Source of the DNA: JANPPS01 sp965246925
GTDB taxonomy: Bacteria > Pseudomonadota > Alphaproteobacteria > Acetobacterales > Acetobacteraceae
NCBI GenBank assembly: GCA_965246925.1
Contig: OZ251994.1
Location: forward strand, 2,852,001-2,916,000
DNA: 64,000 nucleotides
Reading direction: 5' to 3'
Position 1 is the first letter of the stretch, and every line of letters starts with the position of its first letter. Positions 43,541-51,807 of this stretch are shown here, piece by piece. A program made the translations under genes and the position numbers. The notes under the pieces were generated by a model, which was not told the DNA's origin, did no database searches, and saw only the letters and a program-made list of their open reading frames with translations.

Positions 43541-43737
43541 TGTCCCTCATCATACCGTTTAACAGCGCACATGGGTGCGTCCGTTGTGGCACTGCGGTTC
43601 AGCATAGTGCCATAGCAACTCTTCTCACAGCCTAACTGGAGGGCCGAACACGCCTGACTCCGTCTCAGAGCGGCCGGCCATCTGGCCGGCGCATCCAAGA
43701 ACGCCCCCTCGTCGTCGCCGGTCTTTAGATGAGCACG

Positions 43738-43818
43738 ATGAGCACGCGGCAATACGCCCGGCTGTTGGGCGTTGATGCCGAGGCCGCGCTAACGTTGTCG
43801 GAGGCTACGGAGACCTGA
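43738..43818 (+). pseudogene. Internally deleted relic of a tyrosine recombinase (phage-type integrase)
   Basis: A 26-codon frame joins two separated integrase motifs. MSTRQYARLL normally opens the segment before the catalytic HxLRRTK region, and LGVDAEAALTLSEATET is normally the extreme C-terminus just after the catalytic Tyr (RYLGV). The ~70 residues between, including the His, Arg and Tyr of the active site, are missing. This is the trace of an in-frame deletion. A few upstream fragments in other frames (43661-43737) may belong to the same gene but are too broken to claim. Confidence 0.6.
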
Positions 43819-44046
43819 GCGGAACTCAGCGATAGCCTGCGGTTGCGAGAGGACTTCAGTAGCCTACGATGGCATCGGGCAGCAAGACTCCGCTTCCCGT
43901 TGCCGCCTACTCCAAAGCCGCCAGGCCGTCGTCCAACGGTCAAGCAGACAAGCGTCATGACTGCGTGCCGCCGGCTTCCGCCAGCAAACACAGCGCATCA
44001 GAACCAAACGAAAGCAACTTCCCCACGCCATCGCACTTACGTTCCG

Positions 44047-45834
44047 ATGACCGAAACAACAGCCCTGCCCATCGAAGACTACGCCCTGATCGGTGACTGC
44101 ATCACCGCGGCCCTCGTGGGACGGAACGGCAGTATCGATTGGCTCTGCTGGCCCCGGTTCGACAGCGCCGCCTGCTTCGCCGCCCTGATCGGCACGCCCG
44201 CGCATGGCCGCTACGCCATCGCCCCCACCCACCACGCCGGCTGCACCCGACGCTACCGGGACGGCAGCCTCGTGCTCGAAACCCTGTTCGACACCAAGGA
44301 CGGCCAGGTCGCCCTCATCGACTTCATGGTTCCCGGCGCCCCCCACAGCACCCTGGTCCGCATCGTCGAGGGCCGCACCGGGCGCGTCCCCATGCGCATG
44401 GAACTGGCACTCCGCTTCGATTACGGCCTCTCGGTCCCCTGGGTCACCAAGCGGCAGGGCGGCAACGGCATCGTCGCGATCGCCGGGCCCGAGATGGTCG
44501 TGCTGCGCGCCCCGGTCGAACTGCGGGGCGAAGATATGCAGACCGTGGCGGACTTCACCGTGGCCGAGGGCGAGCGTCTGCACTTCGTCATGACCCACTG
44601 CGCCTCCCACCAGCCGCGCCCGGCCATGCCGGACGGCGACGACGCATTGTTCGATACGGAGGAGTTCTGGGCCGCCTGGTCCCAGCGCATGACCTATGAC
44701 GGGCCGTATGCAGACGCGGTCAAGCGCTCCCTGCTCACGCTGAAATGCCTCACCTACGCGCCCACCGGCGGTATCGTCGCCGCCCCCACCACGTCGCTCC
44801 CGGAACAGCTCGGCGGCACGCGCAACTGGGACTACCGCTATTGCTGGCTGCGCGACGCCACGATCACGCTGTTCGCCTTCATGGGCGCCGGCTTCACCGA
44901 CGAGGCCGCGTCCTGGGCCGACTGGCTGCACCGCAGCATCGCCGGGTCGGCCGATCAGGTGCAGATCATGTACGGCATCGCCGGCGAGCGCCGCCTGGCG
45001 GAATGGGAGGCCGACTGGCTGCCCGGCTACCAAGGCGCCAGCCCCGTCCGCATCGGCAACGCCGCCGCCACCCAGCTGCAGCTCGACGTGTATGGCGAGG
45101 TCATGAGCGCCCTGCATCAGGCGCGGGAGGCCAAGCTGCTGGAGCGGTCGGAAACCTGGTCCCTGCAGCGCTCCTTGCTGGACCACCTGGAGCAGGTCTG
45201 GCGCCTGCCGGACGAGGGCATGTGGGAAACCCGCGGCGGCGCGCAGCATTTCACCTTCAGCAAGGTCATGGCCTGGGTCGCCTTCGACCGCTGCATCGCC
45301 GACGTGGAAACCTTTGGCTTGGACGGCCCGGTGGACCACTGGCGCACCATCCGAAACGAGATCCACGCCGAGATCTGCCAGCACGGCTTCGATCCCGGCC
45401 GCAACACCTTCGTGCAGTATTTCGGCGGCCAGGCGCTCGACGCCACCCTGCTGCTGATCCCGTCGGTCAACTTCCTGCCGTATGACGATCCGCGTATCCA
45501 GGGTACCATCGCCGCCATCGAACAGGATCTGCTGCAGGACGGCTTCGTGCTGCGCTACCGGGCCGAGGGCCAGGCGGACGGCCTCCCGGACGGGGAGGGC
45601 GCCTTCCTCGCCTGCAGCTTCTGGCTCGCGACCGCCCTGCACCGCACCGGCCGGCAGCAGGACGCGCGCACCCTGCTGGACCGGCTCATGGCGCTACAGA
45701 ACGACGTGGGCCTGCTGTCCGAGGAATACGACCCGCGCGCCCGGCGCTTCACCGGCAACTTCCCGCAGGCGTTCAGCCACGTGGCGCTGATCACCGCCGC
45801 CTTGGCCATCTGCGGCGCGCCGTCCGAGCGCTAG
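44047..45834 (+). CDS. Glycoside hydrolase family 15 (glucoamylase/trehalase-like)
   Basis: 595 residues. An N-terminal beta-domain carries IEDYALIGDCITAALVGRNG and SIDWLCWPRFDS, the start shared by GH15 trehalase-like proteins. An (alpha/alpha)6 barrel holds the acid region PEQLGGTRNWDYRYCWLRDA. It hydrolyses alpha-glucosidic bonds, probably of trehalose or malto-oligosaccharides. There is no signal peptide, so it is cytosolic. The ATG at 44047 is chosen by family alignment; the frame extends upstream to 43843 but those 68 codons are not family-like. An MFS transporter follows after 32 bp. Confidence 0.92.
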   Translation: MTETTALPIEDYALIGDCITAALVGRNGSIDWLCWPRFDSAACFAALIGTPAHGRYAIAPTHHAGCTRRYRDGSLVLETLFDTKDGQVALIDFMVPGAPHSTLVRIVEGRTGRVPMRMELALRFDYGLSVPWVTKRQGGNGIVAIAGPEMVVLRAPVELRGEDMQTVADFTVAEGERLHFVMTHCASHQPRPAMPDGDDALFDTEEFWAAWSQRMTYDGPYADAVKRSLLTLKCLTYAPTGGIVAAPTTSLPEQLGGTRNWDYRYCWLRDATITLFAFMGAGFTDEAASWADWLHRSIAGSADQVQIMYGIAGERRLAEWEADWLPGYQGASPVRIGNAAATQLQLDVYGEVMSALHQAREAKLLERSETWSLQRSLLDHLEQVWRLPDEGMWETRGGAQHFTFSKVMAWVAFDRCIADVETFGLDGPVDHWRTIRNEIHAEICQHGFDPGRNTFVQYFGGQALDATLLLIPSVNFLPYDDPRIQGTIAAIEQDLLQDGFVLRYRAEGQADGLPDGEGAFLACSFWLATALHRTGRQQDARTLLDRLMALQNDVGLLSEEYDPRARRFTGNFPQAFSHVALITAALAICGAPSER

Positions 45835-45866
45835 GAACCCACCCCGTCCAGCGCCGTTCGCGCCTT

Positions 45867-47294
45867 ATGGACGATGTATTCGACACCGACGTGCCCGCCC
45901 GCCTCGACCGCCTGCCTTGGGCGCGGTTCCACACGCTGGTCGTCGTCGCATTAGGGATCACCTGGATCCTGGATGGGCTCGAGGTCACGATCGTCGGCTC
46001 GCTCGCCCCCGCCATATCCGGCAGCCCCAGCCTCCACCTCGCCCCCGGTCAGTTCGGCCTGACCGCGAGCGCCTACCTCGCCGGGGCGGTGGTGGGCGCG
46101 CTGGGCTTCGGCTGGCTCACCGACCGGCTCGGCCGGAAGAAGCTGTTCACCATCACCGTGCTGATCTACTTGCTGGCCACCATTGCCTCCGGCTTCGCCT
46201 GGGATTTTTGGTCCTTCGCGCTGTTCCGCTTCATCACCGGCGCCGGCATCGGCGGCGAGTATGCGGCGGTCAACGCCACGATCCAGGAGCTGATCCCGGC
46301 GCGCCGCCGCGGCTTCACCGACCTCGTCATCAACGGCAGCTTCTGGATCGGCGCGGCGCTCGGCGCGGTGGGCGCGGTGGTGGTGCTCGACCCCCGCGTG
46401 CTCGACCCGCAATGGGGCTGGCGCGTCGCCTTCGTCATCGGCGGCGTGATCGGCCTCGTGATCCTGTTGCTCCGCCGGTTCATCCCGGAATCGCCCCGCT
46501 GGCTCATGACCCACGGCCGGCCCGAGGAAGCGAGCGAGGTCGTAACCGGGATCGAGCGGCGGGTGGAACATGAGACGGGCGCCCCGCTCCCGCCCGTGCC
46601 GCCGGGCCGCCTCCGCCTCCGCAAGCACCAGGGCGACTGGTTCTTGGCGAGCCTGCGCGTGCTGATCGACACCTACCGGCAGCGGACGGTGCTGGGCGTC
46701 GCACTCATGGCATCACAGGCGTTCTGCTACAACGCCATCCTGTTCACCTACGCCCTGGTGCTGACCAAGTTCTACGGCGTGGCCCCGGAACAGGTCGGCT
46801 GGTTCATGCTGCCCTTCGCGCTGGGCAACTTCGCCGGCCCGCTCCTGCTGGGCAGGCTGTTCGACAGCATCGGCCGGCGGTTCATGATCACGGCGACCTA
46901 CGCCCTGTCCGGCATCCTGCTAACAGTGGCCGGCTGGATGTTCGCCCGCGGCTGGATGTCCGCGACCGAGCAGACGCTGGCCTGGACCGTCATCTTCTTC
47001 TTCGCCTCCGCCGCCGCATCCTCCGCCTACCTCACCGTGGGCGAGACGTTCCCGCTCGAGGTCCGGGCGGTGGCAATCTCCATCTTCTACGCCTTCGGCA
47101 TCCTGGTCGGCGGCATCGCAGGCCCGGCAGTGTTCGGCGCCCTGATCGAGACCGGGTCTCGGGACGAGGTGTTCAAGGGCTACCTCCTCGGCGGCGGCCT
47201 GATGCTGGGGGCCGCCGCGGTCGAATGGTGGCTGGGTGTGGAGGCGCAGGGCCGCTCGCTCGAGGACGTCGCACCGCCTTTGTCCGCCGCATGA
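45867..47294 (+). CDS. MFS sugar-porter-type transporter
   Basis: 475 residues with 12 predicted hydrophobic spans. The loop 2-3 motif is GWLTDRLGRKKLF, and RFIPESPRWLMTHGRPEEA before the central loop is the sugar-porter PESPRWL signature. It moves a sugar or organic solute across the inner membrane by proton coupling. Its place directly after the GH15 gene suggests import of an oligosaccharide or export of its product; this is inferred from context. Confidence 0.9.
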   Translation: MDDVFDTDVPARLDRLPWARFHTLVVVALGITWILDGLEVTIVGSLAPAISGSPSLHLAPGQFGLTASAYLAGAVVGALGFGWLTDRLGRKKLFTITVLIYLLATIASGFAWDFWSFALFRFITGAGIGGEYAAVNATIQELIPARRRGFTDLVINGSFWIGAALGAVGAVVVLDPRVLDPQWGWRVAFVIGGVIGLVILLLRRFIPESPRWLMTHGRPEEASEVVTGIERRVEHETGAPLPPVPPGRLRLRKHQGDWFLASLRVLIDTYRQRTVLGVALMASQAFCYNAILFTYALVLTKFYGVAPEQVGWFMLPFALGNFAGPLLLGRLFDSIGRRFMITATYALSGILLTVAGWMFARGWMSATEQTLAWTVIFFFASAAASSAYLTVGETFPLEVRAVAISIFYAFGILVGGIAGPAVFGALIETGSRDEVFKGYLLGGGLMLGAAAVEWWLGVEAQGRSLEDVAPPLSAA

Positions 47295-47353
47295 AACCAG
47301 TGGCGTACTAAACCGTTCAGACCGTGCGGCTTCGTGCCGTCAAGGAGATGAAC

Positions 47354-47542
47354 ATGGTTGACGAGAACCGAGTGCAGGGTGCGTGGGACCAGGCCAAGGG
47401 TGCAGTGAAGGAAGGCGTGGGCAACCTCACGGGCGACCAGAAGCTGCAGGGCGAGGGCCTGGCCGACAAGGCCAAGGGCAAGGCCGAGAGCGCCGTCGGC
47501 GGCGCCAAGGACACCGTGCGGGACGCAGCCGACAAGATCTGA
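47354..47542 (+). CDS. CsbD family stress-response protein
   Basis: 62 residues, hydrophilic, rich in Gly/Ala/Lys/Asp, with the CsbD pattern ENRVQGAWDQAKGAVKEGVG repeated loosely as KLQGEGLADKAKGKAES. CsbD-like proteins are small, abundant and induced by general stress; their function is unknown. The ATG at 47354 has AAGGAG 6 nt upstream, which is better spaced than the ATG at 47348 that directly follows it. A strong terminator lies 22 bp after the stop, so it is monocistronic. Confidence 0.9.
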   Translation: MVDENRVQGAWDQAKGAVKEGVGNLTGDQKLQGEGLADKAKGKAESAVGGAKDTVRDAADKI

Positions 47543-47563
47543 TCGTTCCGTAGGCCGACACGG

Positions 47564-47589
47564 CGGGCGCCTCATGGGGCGCCCGTTTT
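47564..47589 (+). terminator. Rho-independent terminator after csbD-like gene
   Basis: An 8-bp GC stem CGGGCGCC (47564-47571) pairs with GGCGCCCG (47578-47585) around a 6-nt loop and is followed by TTTT. It ends the CsbD message before the flavin reductase gene. Confidence 0.75.
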
Positions 47590-47645
47590 CGTTTGTGCGG
47601 ACGCCGGGCCGCGCCATATAGAGCCCCGCAAGGGTGAGGTGTTGA

Positions 47646-48143
47646 GTGGTGGACCGGCAAGCCTATCGTGACGCCATGAGCCGGCTGGGCGCCGCGGTCA
47701 ACGTCATCACGACGTCCGGCCCCGCCGGCACCGCGGGGTTCACCGCCTCCGCCGTCTGTAGCGTGACCGATCAGCCACCGACCTTGTTGGTGTGCATGAA
47801 CCGCGGCAGCTCGGTCAACACCGCGTTCAAGGCCAATCGCGTGCTGTGCGTGAACACCCTCGCCGCCTCGCAGGAGGCGCTGTCGCCCCTGTTCGGCGGC
47901 TCCGGCGAAGCGACGATGGAGCAACGCTTCGCCCGCGACCAATGGACGACGCTGCAAACCGGCTCCCCGGTGCTGGAGGGCGCGGTGGTGTCGTTCGACT
48001 GCCGCATCGCCCAGGTCACGGAGATCGGCACCCACTCCGTCATGTTCTGCGAGGTGCTATCCATCCAGTCCGGCCCCGCCCATGACGGCCTCATCTACTT
48101 CCAGCGCGCCTACCACCGCGTTGCACCGGACGTCACGCGCTAA
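47646..48143 (+). CDS. Flavin reductase family protein (HpaC/RutF-like)
   Basis: 165 residues of the FMN-binding split-barrel reductase family. AAVNVITTSGPAGTAGFTASAVCSVTD is the flavin-binding region (GFTASAV) and there is a late His/Tyr-rich YFQRAYHRVAP. It reduces FMN or FAD with NAD(P)H for a two-component monooxygenase. No monooxygenase partner is adjacent. The start is one of two tandem GTG codons at 47646/47649. The conserved start MSRLGAAVNVIT lies 11 codons later, so a shorter form is possible. Confidence 0.87.
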   Translation: MVDRQAYRDAMSRLGAAVNVITTSGPAGTAGFTASAVCSVTDQPPTLLVCMNRGSSVNTAFKANRVLCVNTLAASQEALSPLFGGSGEATMEQRFARDQWTTLQTGSPVLEGAVVSFDCRIAQVTEIGTHSVMFCEVLSIQSGPAHDGLIYFQRAYHRVAPDVTR

Positions 48144-48215
48144 GGACGCAACGGATGTTGGATCAGCCCGGTCTTCGCAACGATACCTCCAAAAGCTTGC
48201 TGGTACGATCAAATC

Positions 48216-48380
48216 ATGACCAGACCGGCCCTTAGGCGATTCCGGGGTGTGAGACGTCTGCGATCGACGACGATCGGCGTTGTAGCTCTGGTGTGCATGA
48301 GTTGTGAATGTAAAGCTGATCAGATTTCTAAGCAGATAACTGCAGACTGCGACAGCATAGTCCACTTTGAGCCTGGCTAG
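48216..48380 (+). CDS. Small uncharacterised ORF, possible lipoprotein-like peptide
   Basis: 54 codons: a basic start (several Arg), a hydrophobic core TTIGVVALVCMSC and a short polar tail with two more Cys. This pattern could be a signal with a lipobox-like MSC. It is AT-richer than its neighbours. The upstream ribosome site is weak. A 6-bp hairpin (GGCAAG/CTTGCC, 48392-48406) follows 11 nt after the stop. I do not recognise a family; it may be chance. Confidence 0.25.
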   Translation: MTRPALRRFRGVRRLRSTTIGVVALVCMSCECKADQISKQITADCDSIVHFEPG

Positions 48381-48486
48381 CCATCAAACAAGGCAAGCCA
48401 CTTGCCGTTCTATTGTCAGCAACCTTATCGGAGACACCTGATTTGGAACAGCGCAGAAAGCGTCAACTGATTACCTTTTTAAAAGA

Positions 48487-48558
48487 ATGACGCTAGAGAT
48501 CACTCATATCGCCGAGGCCGTGCCGCCGTCGGACATCGTGTTGGGCGCCTGCTACTAA
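48487..48558 (+). other. Very short ORF (23 codons) in an AT-richer gap
   Basis: It encodes 23 residues ending DIVLGACY and stops in overlap with the end of the convergent UPF0114 gene. There is no clear ribosome site, only an A-rich run before the ATG. It may be the last piece of a lost gene or chance. The surrounding 48144-48554 gap has no other gene that I can support. Confidence 0.15.
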
Positions 48559-49055
48559 TGCTTCTCCGCACCCAACCGGTCCATCAGCGCCAGCAACAAC
48601 CCACACACCACGAACAGCATCAGCATCCCCGCATGCCACGCCAGCACCCGGTTATCAGTGGACCCAACCTCCATGAAATCCTCCAGCACATGGATCGCCG
48701 AGATCGCCACGATGCTGGCCAGGAGCTTCAGTTTGATCTCCGAAAACCCGATATGCGCCAGCCAGTCCGGATGATCCGGATGGTCCCGCGTATCCAGCGG
48801 GCTCACGAAATTCTCGTAGCCGGCAAAGATGACCATCAGCAGCAGGTTGGCCATCAACGAGATGTCGATCAGACCGAGCAGGCCCAGGATCACCTGGTCG
48901 CTATCCCCGGTAAACGTCACGATCGCCAGCGCATAAGCCGACTTGCCGAACTTCACCAGCAACAGCAGTAAGCTCAGCGCCAGCCCAGCATAGATCGGCG
49001 CCAGCAACCACCGGCACGCAAACAACGCGCGCTCGAAGAACCCAGATATACTCAC
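48555..49055 (-). CDS. UPF0114 (YqhA) family membrane protein
   Basis: 166 residues with four hydrophobic segments. The family pattern is readable: FERALFACRWLLAPIYAGLA at the N-terminus and FAGYENFVSPLD in the middle, then EIKLKLLASIVAISAIHVLE. The function is unknown. It lies after the livK-type gene in the same direction but without coupling, about 40 bp upstream in transcription being the ABC gene end. Confidence 0.9.
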   Translation of the reverse strand: MSISGFFERALFACRWLLAPIYAGLALSLLLLLVKFGKSAYALAIVTFTGDSDQVILGLLGLIDISLMANLLLMVIFAGYENFVSPLDTRDHPDHPDWLAHIGFSEIKLKLLASIVAISAIHVLEDFMEVGSTDNRVLAWHAGMLMLFVVCGLLLALMDRLGAEKH

Positions 49056-49097
49056 GGCGGAAGTGCCGGCCCCAGTCGCCCGGGGCCGGCGTGCATC

Positions 49098-50192
49098 TTA
49101 CATCTCGGTATAGACGCCGTTCTTCCAGACATAGAACACGTAGTCCGCGTTGGTGATGTCACCTTTCTTGTCGAACGTGATCGGCCCGATCACCGTGTCC
49201 TGCGGCTTACCCGCATGCAGCGCGTCCGACACCTTCTTCGCGTCATTGCTCTTGGCCGCATTGGCCCCCGCCGCCCAGGTCTGCAGCGCCGCGTAGGTGT
49301 ACAGCGTGTAGCCCTCGGGATCGAACCCCTTCGCCTTGAATTCCGCCACGACGGACGCCGCGGTCGTGCGCTTGCGCGGGTCGGACGGGAAGGTCATCAG
49401 CGTGCCCTCGCCAGCCGGCCCGGCGATCTGCCAGAACTCCGCCGTCGCCAGCGCGTCACCACCCACCATCGTGATGTTCATGCCCTGCTCCTTCGCCTGG
49501 CGCGCGATCAGCCCCGTCTCGGTGTGGTAGCCACCGACATAGATCACCTCGATCCCCGCCTGCTTCATCCGGCTCACGATCGCAGAATAGTCGCGCTCAC
49601 CCGGAGTATAGGCGGCATACATCGCCTCCGCACCGCCATTGGCCGTCAGGCCCTTCTTGGTCTCGTCTGCCAGGCCTTTGCCATAGGCCGAGTTGTCATG
49701 CAGGATGGCGATCTTCTTGCCCTTGAACGTCGTCGCCAGATACTTGCCGGCGATCGCGCCCTGCTGATCGTCCCGGCCGCAGACGCGGAACGTGTTCCAA
49801 CCGCCCTCATCCGTATAACGCGGATTGGTGCTGGCCGGGCTGATCTGCAGCACGCCCTCTTCACCATACACCTTGCTCGCCGGGATCGAGCTGCCGGAGC
49901 AGTAATGCCCGGCCACCACCGCCACCTTCTTGCTCGCCATCTGGTTCGCGACCGACACGGCCTGCTTCGGGTCGCACGCGTCGTCGCCGATCTCGAGGAT
50001 CAGCTGCTGGCCGTTCACGCCACCGGCCTTGTTGATATCGGCCACCGCCTGCTCGGCGCCCGCCTTCATCTGCGAGCCGACCGCGGCATAGGCGCCCGTC
50101 ATCGGCCCCACCGTCGCTACGTGAACCTGCGCCTGCGCGGCCCCGGTAACCGCGAGCATGGCGACGCCCGCAAACAATGTCCTACGAAGCAT
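49098..50192 (-). CDS. livK: Branched-chain amino-acid ABC transporter substrate-binding protein (LivK type)
   Basis: 364 residues with a signal peptide (about 1-22, ending GAAQAQVH) and a type-I periplasmic binding fold beginning VHVATVGPMTGAYAAVGSQM. DDACDPKQAVSVANQ and the ligand-contact HYCSGSSIPASKVY are typical of Leu/Ile/Val-binding proteins. It starts at the ATG at 50192, with an AGGAG 6-7 nt upstream. It is downstream of the second liv transporter set (50258-53992, minus) but separated from livF by 65 bp. Confidence 0.93.
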   Translation of the reverse strand: MLRRTLFAGVAMLAVTGAAQAQVHVATVGPMTGAYAAVGSQMKAGAEQAVADINKAGGVNGQQLILEIGDDACDPKQAVSVANQMASKKVAVVAGHYCSGSSIPASKVYGEEGVLQISPASTNPRYTDEGGWNTFRVCGRDDQQGAIAGKYLATTFKGKKIAILHDNSAYGKGLADETKKGLTANGGAEAMYAAYTPGERDYSAIVSRMKQAGIEVIYVGGYHTETGLIARQAKEQGMNITMVGGDALATAEFWQIAGPAGEGTLMTFPSDPRKRTTAASVVAEFKAKGFDPEGYTLYTYAALQTWAAGANAAKSNDAKKVSDALHAGKPQDTVIGPITFDKKGDITNADYVFYVWKNGVYTEM

Positions 50193-50257
50193 GGAACTCT
50201 CCTGGTCTGAACTGTGACCGCACAACCCTATGCGCGTTACGCAATGCTGGGAAGCCG

Positions 50258-50974
50258 CTAATGCCCACCCTCGAGGTAGGCGGCGCGGATTTCCGGCCGG
50301 GCCAGCAGCTCGGCGCCGGGTCCCTCCATGGTAATGGCGCCGTTGACCAGCACATAGCCCCGGTGCGCGAGCCGCAGCGCCTGATAAGCGTTCTGCTCCA
50401 CCAGCAGCACCGTCAGACCCTCATCCCGGTTCAGCTGCCGGATCGCCCCGAAGATCTGCCGCACCACCAGCGGGGCCAGGCCAAGGCTCGGCTCGTCCAG
50501 CAACAGCAGCCTCGGCTGGCTCATCAGCGCCCGCCCGATCGCCAGCATCTGCTGCTCCCCGCCAGACAGCGTGCCGCCGCGCTGGCTCAACCGCTCCTTC
50601 AGGCGGGGAAACAGGTGGAAGACCTGCTCCCGCGTCCGCTCGTAGTTGCGCATCTGCACGACCTGCGCGCCCATCAGCAGGTTCTCGTGCACGCTCATCC
50701 GCGCAAAGATCCGGCGCCCTTCCGGCGCTTGGGCCATGCCGCGATGCATGATCTCGTGCGTCGGCAGCTGCGTAATATCCTGCCCATCATACGTGATCCG
50801 CCCGTCCCGCGCGTGCGGGGAACCGCAGATCGTCATCATCAGCGTGCTCTTACCCGCCCCGTTGGCACCGATCAGCGTCACGATCTCACCCGGCGCCACA
50901 TCCAGATCGACCCCGCGCAACGCCTGGATCGCGCCATAGAACGCCGTCACGCCCTCGAGCCGCAGCAGGCTCAT
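50258..50974 (-). CDS. livF: Branched-chain amino-acid ABC transporter ATP-binding protein LivF
   Basis: 238 residues with Walker A GANGAGKST, signature LSGGEQQMLAIGRAL and Walker B LLLLDEPSLGLAP. It ends the livH-livM-livG-livF chain, overlapping livG by 4 nt. It powers uptake with LivG. Confidence 0.94.
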   Translation of the reverse strand: MSLLRLEGVTAFYGAIQALRGVDLDVAPGEIVTLIGANGAGKSTLMMTICGSPHARDGRITYDGQDITQLPTHEIMHRGMAQAPEGRRIFARMSVHENLLMGAQVVQMRNYERTREQVFHLFPRLKERLSQRGGTLSGGEQQMLAIGRALMSQPRLLLLDEPSLGLAPLVVRQIFGAIRQLNRDEGLTVLLVEQNAYQALRLAHRGYVLVNGAITMEGPGAELLARPEIRAAYLEGGH

Positions 50975-51807
50975 GCCGCAATACCCGCGGCGGCGCCCGG
51001 TGCGTCCAGGTCGTCATCGTCGCCCTCGCCCAGATACGCGGCGATCACGGCCGGGTTGGCGCGGATATCGTCCGGGCTCCCATCCGCCAGCGGCTTGCCG
51101 TGATCCAGCACGACGATGTGGTCCGAGATGCGCATCACCACGCCCATGTCATGCTCGATCAGCAACACCGAGCACCCATCGGCCTGAATGGATTTCAGCA
51201 GGCTCGCCAGCGCGTCGCTCTCCCGCGGATTGAGCCCGGCCGCCGGCTCGTCCAAACACAGCATCACCGGCCCGGTGCACATGGCCCGCGCAATCTCGAG
51301 CCGCCGCTGATCGCCGTAGGGCAGGGCGCCCGCCGGGTCGTCGGCCCGGGCGATGAGGCCGATCCGGTCGAGCCACGCCCGCGCCTGGGTGACCGCAACC
51401 TCCTCCGCCCGCGCATAGCCGCCCAGGCCAAACACCGACAGCAAGCCGGACGCAACGTTGGGCATCAGCAAGTTATGCTGCGCCACCAGCAGGTTCTCCA
51501 GCACCGTCATACCCGCAAACAGCCGGATGTTCTGGAACGTCCGCGCCACCCGCGCCCGCCGCGCGATCCGGTGACCCGGCATCGATTGCAGCTGGAACGA
51601 CGCACCATCCGGATGGCTCAGCACGATGCTGCCCGCGCTCGGGCGATAGAACCCGGTGATGCAGTTGAACACGGTGGTCTTACCCGCGCCGTTCGGCCCG
51701 ATCACCGACGTGATCTCACCCCGCCGCGCCGTAAAGCTCAGCGCGTTCACGGCCGTAAGCCCGCCGAAGCGCATGGTGAGGTCGGTGACGGACAGCAGTT
51801 CGGTCAT
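50971..51807 (-). CDS. livG: Branched-chain amino-acid ABC transporter ATP-binding protein LivG
   Basis: 278 residues with Walker A GPNGAGKTT, ALPYGDQRRLEIARAM and Walker B LCLDEPAAGLNPRE. The ATG at 51807 begins MTELLSVTDLTMRFGG, overlapping livM by 4 nt. Its C-terminal tail after YLGEGDDDDLDAPG is acidic and Ala-rich, longer than usual. Confidence 0.94.
   Translation of the reverse strand: MTELLSVTDLTMRFGGLTAVNALSFTARRGEITSVIGPNGAGKTTVFNCITGFYRPSAGSIVLSHPDGASFQLQSMPGHRIARRARVARTFQNIRLFAGMTVLENLLVAQHNLLMPNVASGLLSVFGLGGYARAEEVAVTQARAWLDRIGLIARADDPAGALPYGDQRRLEIARAMCTGPVMLCLDEPAAGLNPRESDALASLLKSIQADGCSVLLIEHDMGVVMRISDHIVVLDHGKPLADGSPDDIRANPAVIAAYLGEGDDDDLDAPGAAAGIAA

Noticed and set aside
43725..43991. 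88-codon minus-strand ORF upstream of the GH15 gene
   Set aside because: It has a Ser/Arg-rich composition with no motif, and overlaps the integrase relic in antisense.
43843..44046. N-terminal extension of the GH15 protein
   Set aside because: The 68 extra codons are Pro/Arg-rich and not family-like, and the conserved start is the ATG at 44047.
48057..48365. 102-codon minus-strand ORF over the end of the flavin reductase gene
   Set aside because: It is antisense to a clear gene for part of its length, with no motif or ribosome site.
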